Below, one piece after another: positions 8,957 to 17,186 of a stretch of DNA of 64,000 nt. The position numbers were made by a program, and so were the translations under genes. The stretch comes from Alphaproteobacteria bacterium (GTDB lineage Bacteria; Pseudomonadota; Alphaproteobacteria; Sphingomonadales; Kordiimonadaceae), in contig SBGU01000005.1 in the NCBI GenBank assembly GCA_006226495.1, positions 62,001-126,000 on the forward strand, given 5' to 3'. The first letter of the stretch is position 1; each line of letters starts with the position of its first letter. Under the pieces are notes generated by a model, which saw only the letters and a list, made by a program, of their open reading frames with translations, searched no databases and was not told the DNA's origin.

Positions 8957-9897
8957 TGTGCCCCCTCCGTCACTTGCCGGAACACATCGTCAAGCCGGCC
9001 GGGATCGACCGAAAACTGGCTGACCTGCCAGTTGCTGACCGCGGCGATATCACCGATCTGGTCGGCAATTTCGCAATTGCCGCGCGGCACGATGGTCAGG
9101 CGCATGTTGGCGCCCTCGCTGGCGGCTTCAACCCTTTCGACCATGCGGATAACCTTGATCGCGGATGCTGCCTTTTCCGCCATCTCTTGCGGCAACAGCA
9201 TGGTGACCGCGTTGCGGTAGCGCGAGCGGGCCCTGAGTTCGGACGGCGTACCGTCTGCGACCACGCGGCCCTTGTTGATGATGACCGCCCGGTGGCAGAG
9301 CGCGTCCACCTCCTCGAGGATATGGGTCGAGATAATGATGGCGCGGCCAAAGGACATGGCCTCGATCAGGCGCCGGACCTCGTGTTTCTGGTTCGGGTCC
9401 AGCCCGTCGGTCGGTTCGTCGAGAATCAGCACATCCGGCGCATGCAGGATCGCGGCGGCAAGCCCGACCCGGCGGCGAAAACCCTTCGACAGGGTTTCGA
9501 TACGCTGTTCCATGACATCCATCAGCCGCACGGCACCCGCCGCGCTTTCGACCACATCCAGAATCTCGATTTTGGGGATGGCGTGGCTTTCGGCGATGAA
9601 ACACAGGAAGGCCCGCACGGTCATGTCGCCATAAAGCGGCGCGCCTTCGGGCAGATAGCCGATGCGCTTCCTTGCCGCGACATTGCCGGTGGTGACCACG
9701 TCGCCGCACACCCGTGCGCTGCCGCTTGTGGGTGAGAGAAAACCGGTCAGCATTTTCATGGTGGTGGTCTTGCCGGCGCCGTTCGGGCCCAGAAATCCCA
9801 GTACCTCGCCTTTTTTTACCGACAGCGAAATGCCGTCGACCGCCTTGAAGCTGCCGAAATGCTTGCTGAGCGCTTCAGCTTCCAGAAGCACATCCAT
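8953..9897 (-). CDS. ABC transporter ATP-binding protein (GldA-like)
   Basis: The 314-residue ATPase has Walker A GPNGAGKTT (37-45), signature LSKGF (136-140) and Walker B VLILDEPTDGLDP (about 156-168), followed by a switch His in STHIL. A C-terminal extension of about 90 residues is typical of DrrA/GldA-type subunits of ABC-2 exporters. The frame stays open to 10143, but the conserved N-terminus MDVLLEAEALSKHFG starts at 9897 behind a GGGGG ribosome-binding site. First gene of a four-gene operon with permease, GldG-like and DUF4340 genes. It energises the permease; the cargo is unknown. Confidence 0.92.
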   Translation of the reverse strand: MDVLLEAEALSKHFGSFKAVDGISLSVKKGEVLGFLGPNGAGKTTTMKMLTGFLSPTSGSARVCGDVVTTGNVAARKRIGYLPEGAPLYGDMTVRAFLCFIAESHAIPKIEILDVVESAAGAVRLMDVMEQRIETLSKGFRRRVGLAAAILHAPDVLILDEPTDGLDPNQKHEVRRLIEAMSFGRAIIISTHILEEVDALCHRAVIINKGRVVADGTPSELRARSRYRNAVTMLLPQEMAEKAASAIKVIRMVERVEAASEGANMRLTIVPRGNCEIADQIGDIAAVSNWQVSQFSVDPGRLDDVFRQVTEGAQ

Positions 9898-10010
9898 GTA
9901 AAAACCCCCGTGGCCGTGCCTGTTATTGCGCCATATTCTTACCTGCTTGATAAGACCTGCGGCGACCGAACGCAAGCGATGGATGCTGCGGCACCAGCCG
10001 TCGCGCGCGC

Positions 10011-10709
10011 TTATGCCGCATGTCTGAAGCCGCGTTTTGCCGCGCGCCCGACACCGCCGAACAGGTCGAGCATGCGTTCGCGCCAGGCATAAAGCGCGTC
10101 GCCTGTATCCAACAGTTCGAAGGGTGAGACAATGCGCGCCCACATGAAATTGCCGAACAGGGCATAGTCCATCCAGCCGGGCCGGGCGCCTGCGAGATAG
10201 GGGCCGTGGGCGAGCGCGAGCCGGGCGGGCGCAAGCGCAACCTGGAACGCCGGCAGCATGTCGTCCCTGCGGGCCTGGACCTCCTCAAGCGGCGCACCCA
10301 GGCGCTTTTCGCGGGTTTCCCGGTAATAGGCGCCGTTTTCCGCGTCCTGAAGGGCGGCGATATCGGCGGTCACCAGCGGGAACAGGCCCATGACCACGGT
10401 GCGGTCCAGCCAGCCATTGATGAAGCGGGCCTGGGCGATGGCGATGTCGCTGCCGAACAGGGGATTGTCCGGATAGGTCTGGTCGAGATAGAGCGCGATA
10501 TCGAAACTGTCCTTCAGCCAGGTGTCGCCGTCCCGAAGCACCGGCACGGTTTTCGAGTTCGCGGGTGTGAGCGGTTCCTTTTCCAGGAACTTCAGCGGCA
10601 CCCGTTCAAAATCGAGTCCCTTGTGCAAGAGGCACAGATGCACACGCCAGGCAAAGGGGCTGTAACAGACATCACGGTCGGCGCCGCACAGTTCAAAAAG
10701 CTGTCGCAT
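10011..10709 (-). CDS. Glutathione S-transferase family protein
   Basis: The 232-residue product has an N-terminal thioredoxin-like GST domain. It shows SPFAWRVHLCLLHKGLDFERVPL, the TVPVLRDGDTWLKDS segment with the cis-Pro and Ser that bind glutathione, then an all-helical C-terminal domain (YLAGARPGWMDYALFG, the N-capping box). The arrangement resembles the bacterial beta-etherase/GST group acting on aromatic or electrophilic compounds. The catalytic Ser/Cys near SPF is present. It is separated from the ABC operon by 113 bp, so it may have its own promoter. Substrate not predictable. Confidence 0.85.
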   Translation of the reverse strand: MRQLFELCGADRDVCYSPFAWRVHLCLLHKGLDFERVPLKFLEKEPLTPANSKTVPVLRDGDTWLKDSFDIALYLDQTYPDNPLFGSDIAIAQARFINGWLDRTVVMGLFPLVTADIAALQDAENGAYYRETREKRLGAPLEEVQARRDDMLPAFQVALAPARLALAHGPYLAGARPGWMDYALFGNFMWARIVSPFELLDTGDALYAWRERMLDLFGGVGRAAKRGFRHAA

Positions 10710-10820
10710 GGTCAGTCTCCGCTATCGGTTGTTGGCGACAGAGTGCATGCACGAATAGCGCGTGTCGAGCCTGATTTTGGGGAGATCTGGGATACTGAAA
10801 AATTGGCGGGGAGGTAAAAG

Positions 10821-10893
10821 CTGGCCCAGCCGCGGGACAGTGCGAAGATGAGGGGGCTAGGGGTTCAGCGCTTCGCAAGAACGGCTGGGCCAG
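10821..10893. repeat. Nested inverted repeat (long potential hairpin) in an intergenic region
   Basis: Outer arms CTGGCCCAGCCG (10821-10832) and CGGCTGGGCCAG (10882-10893) are exact 12-bp complements. Inside them TGCGAAG (10841-10847) and CTTCGCA (10871-10877) form a second exact 7-bp stem with a 23-base loop. It lies between the GST and GIN-domain genes, in a 317-bp stretch with no convincing gene. It may be a REP-like element or a structured RNA. Confidence 0.7.
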
Positions 10894-10973
10894 TCGAGGC
10901 CAACAATCAGATAGTCGACCCGCAATAAGGCCGCCCAAGGGCGCGAATATGGCAACTTGGGGGCACATGAAAA

Positions 10974-11004
10974 ACGGGGCCCGGTATCAGATACCGCGCC
11001 CCGT
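10974..11004 (-). terminator. Rho-independent terminator after GIN-domain gene
   Basis: ACGGGGC (10974-10980) pairs with GCCCCGT (10998-11004), with an inner GGTAT/ATACC stem. On the minus strand the hairpin is followed by TTTTC, just after the stop at 11027. Confidence 0.7.
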
Positions 11005-11026
11005 ATATCGTTCCGTTATACGCCTG

Positions 11027-11725
11027 TTAGCGGACGACGATGTCGCCCGAACCGCGCACCCGGCTTTTCACCTGATCAGGTTTGCCGCTGACAACCACGT
11101 CGCCAGAGCCCATGATCGAGATATCGGCAGACTTGCTGGCATAAACCTGCACATCGCCCGAACCCCGCAGGGAAACGTCGGCCGATTTGCATTCCAGCTT
11201 GTCGGCATCGACATCACCGGAACCGGCCAGGTCGACATCGATTGCCTCGCAGGTGCCGGATGCGTCCACATCGCCCGAACCTGCAAGGTCGATCTCGAAC
11301 TTGCCAAACTTGCCACCGCGCAGCACGGCGTCGCCCGAACCCTTGATATCAAGCTCGAAACTGTCGCTGGTCGCGCCGGTGATATCCATGTCACCCGAGC
11401 CGTAGATGCCTGCGGCATCCAGGCTGGGCACCGTGATCTCAAGGCGCATGACCTTGATATTGTGGTAGCTGCCGCGTTCCATGCCGATCTCGAGCTTGCC
11501 ACCGAAAACCTCGGTGGTGACCTTGTCGATAATATCGCTGTCGGCGATCACTTTCACCGACTGTTCGCCACCGACCTTGATATCCACATCCATGGAACCC
11601 TTCAGGCGCACTTCATGGAACGAGCCCACATCGCGCATCTGTTCGGATTGATCCTTGGCGGAAGCCCCCAGGCTGCCACCCATTACCAGTGCGGCCAAAG
11701 CCGCCGAAACCATAAGCTTGTTCAT
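11027..11725 (-). CDS. Exported GIN-domain (DUF2807) protein with GSGD repeats
   Basis: A 232-residue protein with a signal peptide (MNKLMVSAALAALVMGGSLGASA) and a DUF2807 head-GIN domain, a right-handed beta-solenoid of short turns. The sequence GSGD recurs about eight times at roughly 18-20 residue spacing, each at a turn of the solenoid. Such proteins are exported to the periplasm or surface; proposed roles are adhesion or polymer binding, none proven. It is followed by a terminator and preceded, 50 bp away on the same strand, by a paralog of identical length, so the pair probably arose by tandem duplication and shares transcription. Confidence 0.85.
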   Translation of the reverse strand: MNKLMVSAALAALVMGGSLGASAKDQSEQMRDVGSFHEVRLKGSMDVDIKVGGEQSVKVIADSDIIDKVTTEVFGGKLEIGMERGSYHNIKVMRLEITVPSLDAAGIYGSGDMDITGATSDSFELDIKGSGDAVLRGGKFGKFEIDLAGSGDVDASGTCEAIDVDLAGSGDVDADKLECKSADVSLRGSGDVQVYASKSADISIMGSGDVVVSGKPDQVKSRVRGSGDIVVR

Positions 11726-11775
11726 GATTGTCCTCCTCCGCAGTCGATTATTCTAAACCAGGTTCAAGACGGGGT

Positions 11776-12474
11776 TCAGCGAATGCGCACGGAACCGATG
11801 CCGCCCGCGTTCTGCTTCACCTGCTTGGGGCTGCCGTAAACCGAAATCTCGCCGATGCCACCAACACTGGCGTCCACGGCTTCACTGGCATAAACGGTGG
11901 CAGAACCCACGCCCTTGACGTCGACATCAACCACGCCGCAGACCAGATCCTTGGCGTCGACATCACCCGCGCCCTTGATGCTGAGCTGCAGCTCGTCGCA
12001 GGTGCCTTCGATTTCCAGATCGGCGGCGCCCTTGATCTCGACCTCAACCTTGCCGCCGTGCACGCCGCTGATTTCGCCGTCGATCGCGCCCAGAACCTCG
12101 ATACCCTCGAAGCTCGGCATGGTGATCTTCACGGCGACATCGGCGTCGTCCCAGAAATCATGCTTGTCGGACATGTCGATCACCAGCGTGTCGCCCGACA
12201 CATAGGTTTCGACATCGGAAATATAATCGTCGTCCGCGGTAACCTCGACCGACTGACTTTGGCCCACAGCAACCTTCAGCTCAAGCCCGCCCTTGGTGCG
12301 GATCTTGGTGAAAGCGCCCAGGTCACGCATCTCTGTCGCGTGGCCGCTTTTATGGTCGTCATGGAACCAGCCGGCGCTGGCGGCATTGCCAACGCCCGAA
12401 ATGAATGTGGCCAGGGCAACGGTGCCCACGCCAATAGCCAACAGGCCCTTGCTCTTGGAAGGTACGGTCTTCAT
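11776..12474 (-). CDS. Exported GIN-domain (DUF2807) protein, diverged paralog
   Basis: Also 232 residues, with an N-terminal signal (KTVPSKSKGLLAIGVGTVALATFISGVGNAASA). The DUF2807 solenoid is shared with the downstream gene, but the turn motif GSGD is here GAID, GAAD, GAGD, GVGS, GGIGE and GGIGS, and there is an extra acidic, His-rich linker after the signal (WFHDDHKSGHATEMRDLG). The frame opens at 12600, but MKTVPSKSK at 12474 has a GAGGA ribosome-binding site. The AT-rich 12475-12649 gap is shared with the divergent DUF2794 gene and probably holds both promoters. The different turn residues suggest different ligands for the two copies. Confidence 0.82.
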   Translation of the reverse strand: MKTVPSKSKGLLAIGVGTVALATFISGVGNAASAGWFHDDHKSGHATEMRDLGAFTKIRTKGGLELKVAVGQSQSVEVTADDDYISDVETYVSGDTLVIDMSDKHDFWDDADVAVKITMPSFEGIEVLGAIDGEISGVHGGKVEVEIKGAADLEIEGTCDELQLSIKGAGDVDAKDLVCGVVDVDVKGVGSATVYASEAVDASVGGIGEISVYGSPKQVKQNAGGIGSVRIR

Positions 12475-12649
12475 GGAATGATCCTCGCTATAACTGTCGT
12501 TCGCCGTATGATTATCATTTATATCGGCTTGATATATATGGCACCAAGGGCCCGTTTCGTCAATGGACCGGGCCAAAACAATTGCCCGTACCGCCGCCAT
12601 GCTTGCCTTCGGCGCTGAAATTCATCAGAATGACATCAAAGAGGAGCGC

Positions 12650-13045
12650 ATGGACGAAATCGTATCCCTTCACCGGCCGAGTGGTGGCCACACGCGCCAG
12701 ACCACCGGCCATACAAGCAGCCAGAGTCCCTCGCGGGCCCAAGAGCAGGCCGTTTATTTCGTCCGCCCCGAACTGACCCGTATACTGAATGTCTATGGCC
12801 GCATGGTTGCTGCCGGCAAATGGTGCGATTATGCGATCGACCATCTGTCGCAGATGGCGATCTTCTCGATTTTCCGGCGTGCCAGCGAAATGCCGCTCTA
12901 TCGCATCATCAAGGAACCCGCAAATGCCGGTCAGCAGGGCATGTGGCGCATCATGGGCATGGACGGCCAAGTGCTGAAGCGCGGCAAGGCTTTGGACGCC
13001 CTGCTCCGCTATTTCGACCGCCAGCTGATGAAAGCGGTGGACTGA
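12650..13045 (+). CDS. DUF2794 domain protein
   Basis: A 131-residue soluble protein conserved in Alphaproteobacteria. The first 40 residues are polar and probably disordered; the DUF2794 core begins near VYFVRPELTRILNVYGRMVAAGKWCDYAID and ends with ALLRYFDRQL. The start at 12650 follows GAGGAG; the longer frame from 12563 lacks such a site. The function is unknown. It is convergent with the Nramp-like gene with only 24 bp between stops. Confidence 0.85.
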   Translation: MDEIVSLHRPSGGHTRQTTGHTSSQSPSRAQEQAVYFVRPELTRILNVYGRMVAAGKWCDYAIDHLSQMAIFSIFRRASEMPLYRIIKEPANAGQQGMWRIMGMDGQVLKRGKALDALLRYFDRQLMKAVD

Positions 13046-13069
13046 ACGCCCGCCTGCCCGGCACCAACC

Positions 13070-14341
13070 TCAGAAAAATGCGACCTTCAGATACAGAAGC
13101 GCAAAGGCCGCCATCACCACCATGCCGACCCAGCTCCAGATTTCCATGGTGCGGCTCGGGCGCGCGTGCGCGGCCACATCCGGGCCGAACACGGCCCGGT
13201 GGGTGAACCAGGCCAACATGGGCGCGGTCAGGAAGGCGATGCTGGTCGCAAGGTCGACAAAAGCCTGGAAGCTTTGCAGGAAAAAGGACAAGAGCAGGAA
13301 AGCCGCCACCAGCACACCCAGAAGGGTGAACATATATGCCTTCGTGCGGTCGTCCATCGCGGTATCGTGCGCATGGCCCCGAAGTGCATGGCCGCAGGCC
13401 ACCAGCGCACGGGTAATGCCGTCGGTGGCTGTCAGGGCGGTCGTAAACATCACGGCAATCGCGGCGGCGCCGATCACCGGCGTGGCCCAGGCGCCCAGCG
13501 TGCTTTCATAAAGCTTGATCACCTGGGCGGCAAAACCGGGCGCCGTGTCGGCGGGCTGGATACCGCCCGCATGCAGCACACCCGCGCCCAACAGCACAAA
13601 ACACACCGCCAGGATCGCCGTGCCGGTATAACCGATATCAAAATCCGCCAGCACGCGGCCGATATGGCCGCTGTCGGGTTTCTGCCCGCCCATCTTGGCC
13701 ACGGTCCAGAGCGAACTGATGACCGCAACCTCGACCGCCGTCGGCATCCAGCCGGCAAGGGCCACGATGAACATCAGGGTCTTGCCGTCCATGGCCGGCG
13801 CGGTGGCAGGGTAAAAGTCCCAACTGACATGCGGCAGCGCGATCGCGGTCGCCAAAAGCGTACAGAAGGTGATCAGCCCCATGAACAGCTTGTTCAAGCG
13901 GTCGAGCCAGGCATAGTGGCCGACCACCAGGAAGGCGCCCACCACCAGCATCACGGCACCCGTGAGCGGCAGCATGCCGAGGGAAATGCCCAGAACCGCC
14001 TTCAGGATACCGGCGGTGACCAGCGAAATGGCGGCCACGGCAAATCCGTCAGCGGCAATAAGCACACAGAACAGGAACCAGAGCGGGAATTTGCCTTGCC
14101 GGCGATAGCCTTCCACCAGGCTGTTGCCGGTGGCGGCGGCATAATGGGCGCCAAAGCGGAAAGCGGGATATTTGAACAGGTTCGCGAGGATGACCACGGA
14201 CATGAGGCCAAGCCCGAACACCGCACCCGCGCGGGTGGACTGCACAAAATGCGACGTGCCGACCGCGGTGCCCGCAAACAGAAGCCCCGGGCCAAAAAAG
14301 CGCCAGAAACCATTGCGTACCGGCACGTGTGCATCCTTCAT
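13070..14341 (-). CDS. Nramp-like (APC fold) transporter lacking the canonical metal site
   Basis: A 423-residue integral membrane protein with about eleven helices. Overall order and the start (FWRFFGPGLLFAGTAVGTSHFVQSTRAG) place it in the Nramp-related divalent metal transporter group. In true Nramp proteins helix 1 carries DPGN and helix 6 carries MPH, which bind manganese or iron. Here helix 1 reads AGTAVGTSHF (23-32) and helix 6 WMPTAVE (198-204), so Asp, Asn and His are gone although Met-Pro remains. It may carry another cation or an organic solute. Upstream 14342-14582 is a 240-bp gap with no evident gene. Confidence 0.72.
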   Translation of the reverse strand: MKDAHVPVRNGFWRFFGPGLLFAGTAVGTSHFVQSTRAGAVFGLGLMSVVILANLFKYPAFRFGAHYAAATGNSLVEGYRRQGKFPLWFLFCVLIAADGFAVAAISLVTAGILKAVLGISLGMLPLTGAVMLVVGAFLVVGHYAWLDRLNKLFMGLITFCTLLATAIALPHVSWDFYPATAPAMDGKTLMFIVALAGWMPTAVEVAVISSLWTVAKMGGQKPDSGHIGRVLADFDIGYTGTAILAVCFVLLGAGVLHAGGIQPADTAPGFAAQVIKLYESTLGAWATPVIGAAAIAVMFTTALTATDGITRALVACGHALRGHAHDTAMDDRTKAYMFTLLGVLVAAFLLLSFFLQSFQAFVDLATSIAFLTAPMLAWFTHRAVFGPDVAAHARPSRTMEIWSWVGMVVMAAFALLYLKVAFF

Positions 14342-14582
14342 GGAATGTCTCCCCCATTTCCCGTGGGCGGCACGCTAGCATCCATGCGGCCCGGGGTCGA
14401 GAGGCTTGACCCGTGCGCACAGGCATGACACAAGGTGCCCGGGCTTCAGGACCGCCCGCCGCCCGCAGCCTTTGGCATGGTGAAGGTCCTCTGATGATCG
14501 TTCGTCAAATAACCGTGAAGAACGGCGAAAGACGGCAAGGCGGGCACCCGGCATTCTGACGACCGTTCGCGGAAGACGAACC

Positions 14583-15020
14583 ATGACCAACCTATCAGAC
14601 CAGGCGAAAAACCGGGCCAAACGGCTGCGCACATTCCTTGCGGGCCTTGGCCATTCCCTTACCCATGCCCAAAGCCTTGAAGCTGTCGCGCAGGAAGACG
14701 GCCACCGGGACTGGAACACCATGTCGGCGCAACTGAAGGCGCGCGCTGACGGCGAAAAACCCTGCCCGTGGGCGGTGGGTGCCGCCGTGTGCGGCCATTA
14801 TCGCGGCGCGCGTTTCAGAGGCCATATCCGCGGCCTTGAAATCGCGGGACGCGGCAATGTCTGGAAAGCCGTATTACAGTTCGACGAGGCGGTGGAAATC
14901 GGCCCCAGCGAGCGGCTGAACCTGACCCGCCAGCGCGTGCGGCTGATCATCGATGCCCAGGGGCAATCGGTGAACCTGGCCGGCAAGCCCGACGGCTGGC
15001 TGCAGATGGCCCCGCTCTAG
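14583..15020 (+). CDS. Glyoxalase-related domain protein
   Basis: This 145-residue protein begins with a helical segment AKNRAKRLRTFLAGLGHSLTHAQSLEAVAQEDGHRDWNT that matches the glyoxalase-related (small helical HRDWN) domain found in many alphaproteobacterial proteins. The C-terminal part is beta-rich. No catalytic metal triad of true glyoxalases is visible, so an enzymatic role is doubtful. Its stop overlaps by four bases the stop of the convergent SulP gene. Confidence 0.65.
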   Translation: MTNLSDQAKNRAKRLRTFLAGLGHSLTHAQSLEAVAQEDGHRDWNTMSAQLKARADGEKPCPWAVGAAVCGHYRGARFRGHIRGLEIAGRGNVWKAVLQFDEAVEIGPSERLNLTRQRVRLIIDAQGQSVNLAGKPDGWLQMAPL

Positions 15021-16732
15021 GCTTTGGCGCGCGCCTTGCGCACAGCCGCAACCGCGCCTGCAATCGTGGGCTTGAAAAGAACCGCGGGCGGCCGGACACC
15101 ATGGAGGAGCAACTCATGGCGCACGGCCGCCCGCGCACCACTGATGGCCAGCATCATATTGGTGCGTTCGGCGCGCCCGGCAAGCGCGGCAATGGTATTG
15201 GCTGCCGTGGCATCCAGGAACGGTACCGCCGCAAAATCCACCACCAGCGCCTTGCGCGGGTCGCTGATCCGGTCGAACACCGCCCCGACCATCGAAGCCG
15301 CGCCGAAGAAAAAGGCCCCGTTGATGCGGTAGACCACCACATCGTCGTCGGCTGCAAATTCGGCGTCATAGGGGGCGCGGTCCGCAGGCGCGGCGTCCGC
15401 CGTGTCTTCGTTCACCTGGGGCAGATACTGTTCGACCTCGGTCGCGCGCGACATGCGGGCGATGAAGCTGACCGTGCCGATGGCGAAACCGACAAGAATG
15501 GCTTCGGTCAGGTCGCGGAAGATAGTCAGGAAAAAGGTGGCGAGAAGCGCCAGCATATCGCCGCCCATGCCGCGCATCAGGATGCGGATCGCGTGGCGTT
15601 CGACCATGTTCCAGGCCACCACGGCCAAGACGGCGGCCAGCGCCGACAAGGGTATCCAGGCCGCAAGGGGTGCCGCGACCAGCACGAACAACAACAGGGT
15701 GACCGAATGCACCATGCCCGAGATGGGGCCGTGGGCACCCGCGCGCACATTGGTGGCGGTGCGGGCAATGGTACCGGTGACACACAGGCCACCAAATAGC
15801 GCCGAGGCGATATTGGCCGCCCCCTGTGCCACCAGTTCGCAGTTGGAGCGGTGGCGCCGCCCGCTCATGCCGTCCGCGACCACGGCGGACAAGAGCGATT
15901 CAATGGCCCCCAGAAGCGCAAAGGCGATGGCGTCCGGCAGCACCGCCTGCGCCTTCGCGAGGCTGAACGCCGGCCACGCGGGCAGCGGCATGCTGGAGGG
16001 GATGCCGCCAAAACGGCTGCCGATGGTGGGCACATCAAGTGCCAGTGCGCCCGTGAGCAGGGCGGCAAGGCCCACCGCGATCAGCATGCCCGGCCAGCGC
16101 GGCAGGAAACGCCGGAGCAGCACAATGACCGCAACCGACAGGGCGGCCAGGCCGGCGGCGGCCATATTTACCGTCGGCACGGCGGCCACCAGCGCCGGGA
16201 TCTTGTCGAGAAGTGGCCCGGGCTCCGCGCCCTTGAGGCTGAGGCCCAGAAGCGCCGAGACCTGGCTCGCAAAGATGATGACGGCGATGCCGGCGGTGAA
16301 ACCCACCGTCACAGGGTACGGGATGAATTTGATATAGGTGCCCAGCCTCAGGAACCCGATCGCAAGCAGCATCAGCCCCGCCATCAGGGTCGCGAGCAAC
16401 ATGCCATCAACCCCGTGGCGCGCGACCGTGGCCGCCACCAGCACAATGAAGGCCCCTGCCGGTCCGCCGATCTGGAAGCGGCTGCCGCCCAAGGCAGACA
16501 CAAGGAAGCCCCCGAAGATGGCAGCATAAAGCCCACGTTCGGGCCCGACGCCTGACGCGATGGCAATGGCCATCGACAATGGCAGCGCCACGATGGCAAC
16601 AGTCAGGCCGGCGGCCACGTCCGCCTTCAGGTGCTGAAGGCCATAGCCTTCCCGAAGCACGGTCACGAGCTTCGGCACAAACAGGTCGAAATAGGACCCG
16701 GCATCAGGCCGGGGGGCGGTGGTTTTGTGCAT
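15017..16732 (-). CDS. SulP family anion transporter with STAS domain
   Basis: This 571-residue inner-membrane carrier has a membrane domain of about twelve to fourteen helices, with the family marks VAAGLTVAIVALPLSMAIAIASG, GPAGAF and PYPVTVGFTAGIAVII, and a C-terminal cytoplasmic STAS domain (about residues 440-565, containing ALVVDFAAVPFLDATAAN). SulP proteins carry sulfate, bicarbonate or dicarboxylates; the substrate cannot be assigned here. The gene is preceded by a small XRE regulator transcribed in the same direction, about 90 bp upstream, so the two may form a unit. Confidence 0.9.
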   Translation of the reverse strand: MHKTTAPRPDAGSYFDLFVPKLVTVLREGYGLQHLKADVAAGLTVAIVALPLSMAIAIASGVGPERGLYAAIFGGFLVSALGGSRFQIGGPAGAFIVLVAATVARHGVDGMLLATLMAGLMLLAIGFLRLGTYIKFIPYPVTVGFTAGIAVIIFASQVSALLGLSLKGAEPGPLLDKIPALVAAVPTVNMAAAGLAALSVAVIVLLRRFLPRWPGMLIAVGLAALLTGALALDVPTIGSRFGGIPSSMPLPAWPAFSLAKAQAVLPDAIAFALLGAIESLLSAVVADGMSGRRHRSNCELVAQGAANIASALFGGLCVTGTIARTATNVRAGAHGPISGMVHSVTLLLFVLVAAPLAAWIPLSALAAVLAVVAWNMVERHAIRILMRGMGGDMLALLATFFLTIFRDLTEAILVGFAIGTVSFIARMSRATEVEQYLPQVNEDTADAAPADRAPYDAEFAADDDVVVYRINGAFFFGAASMVGAVFDRISDPRKALVVDFAAVPFLDATAANTIAALAGRAERTNMMLAISGARAAVRHELLLHGVRPPAVLFKPTIAGAVAAVRKARAKA

Positions 16733-16822
16733 CTGTCCGACAGCCTTCAGTCAAGGCGGCGGATCGTCGGCAAAGGTGCCCGGCCTGGCCCGGTGCAGGT
16801 CTGTCGGCGGTCGTCGCGCTGG

Positions 16823-17101
16823 TCAGGTTTCCGGCCGTGCGGGCGATGGTACCGCCGGCGCCTTCAGCCGCACACCGCGGCCCCCCGACAGGCTTTGCCC
16901 ATTGTCGCCGATCAGCTCGATCCCGGCGGCATCCAGGGCGGCAATCACCTTCATCAGCGTATCCACCACCCCGCGCACATGGCCTTCACTGGCCTCCATG
17001 CGCTGGATTGTCGGCACCGAAACACCGGCCTTTTCGGCCAGGGTTTTCTGGTCCATGCCGAGAAGGGCGCGGGCGGCCCGAAGCTGCGGGGCTGTGATCA
17101 T
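16823..17101 (-). CDS. XRE-family helix-turn-helix regulator
   Basis: A 92-residue DNA-binding protein whose HTH occupies about residues 4-60 (LRAARALLGMDQKTLAEKAGVSVPTIQRME, Cro/C1 fold), followed by a short Pro/Arg-rich tail. Its start follows an AT-rich run near 17130 with likely promoter character. It lies just upstream of the SulP gene on the same strand and probably controls it, though no operator was identified. Confidence 0.85.
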   Translation of the reverse strand: MITAPQLRAARALLGMDQKTLAEKAGVSVPTIQRMEASEGHVRGVVDTLMKVIAALDAAGIELIGDNGQSLSGGRGVRLKAPAVPSPARPET

Positions 17102-17186
17102 GGCTTCATACCTGTCAGATCCATCGATATGTGATGATAATACAAAATAAATGATGTTTCAAATATCATTATTGCCGATAAAACGT

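Noticed and set aside
10693-10968. 91-codon minus-strand frame upstream of the GST gene
   Set aside because: No ribosome-binding site, and it contains the nested inverted repeat; composition not protein-like.
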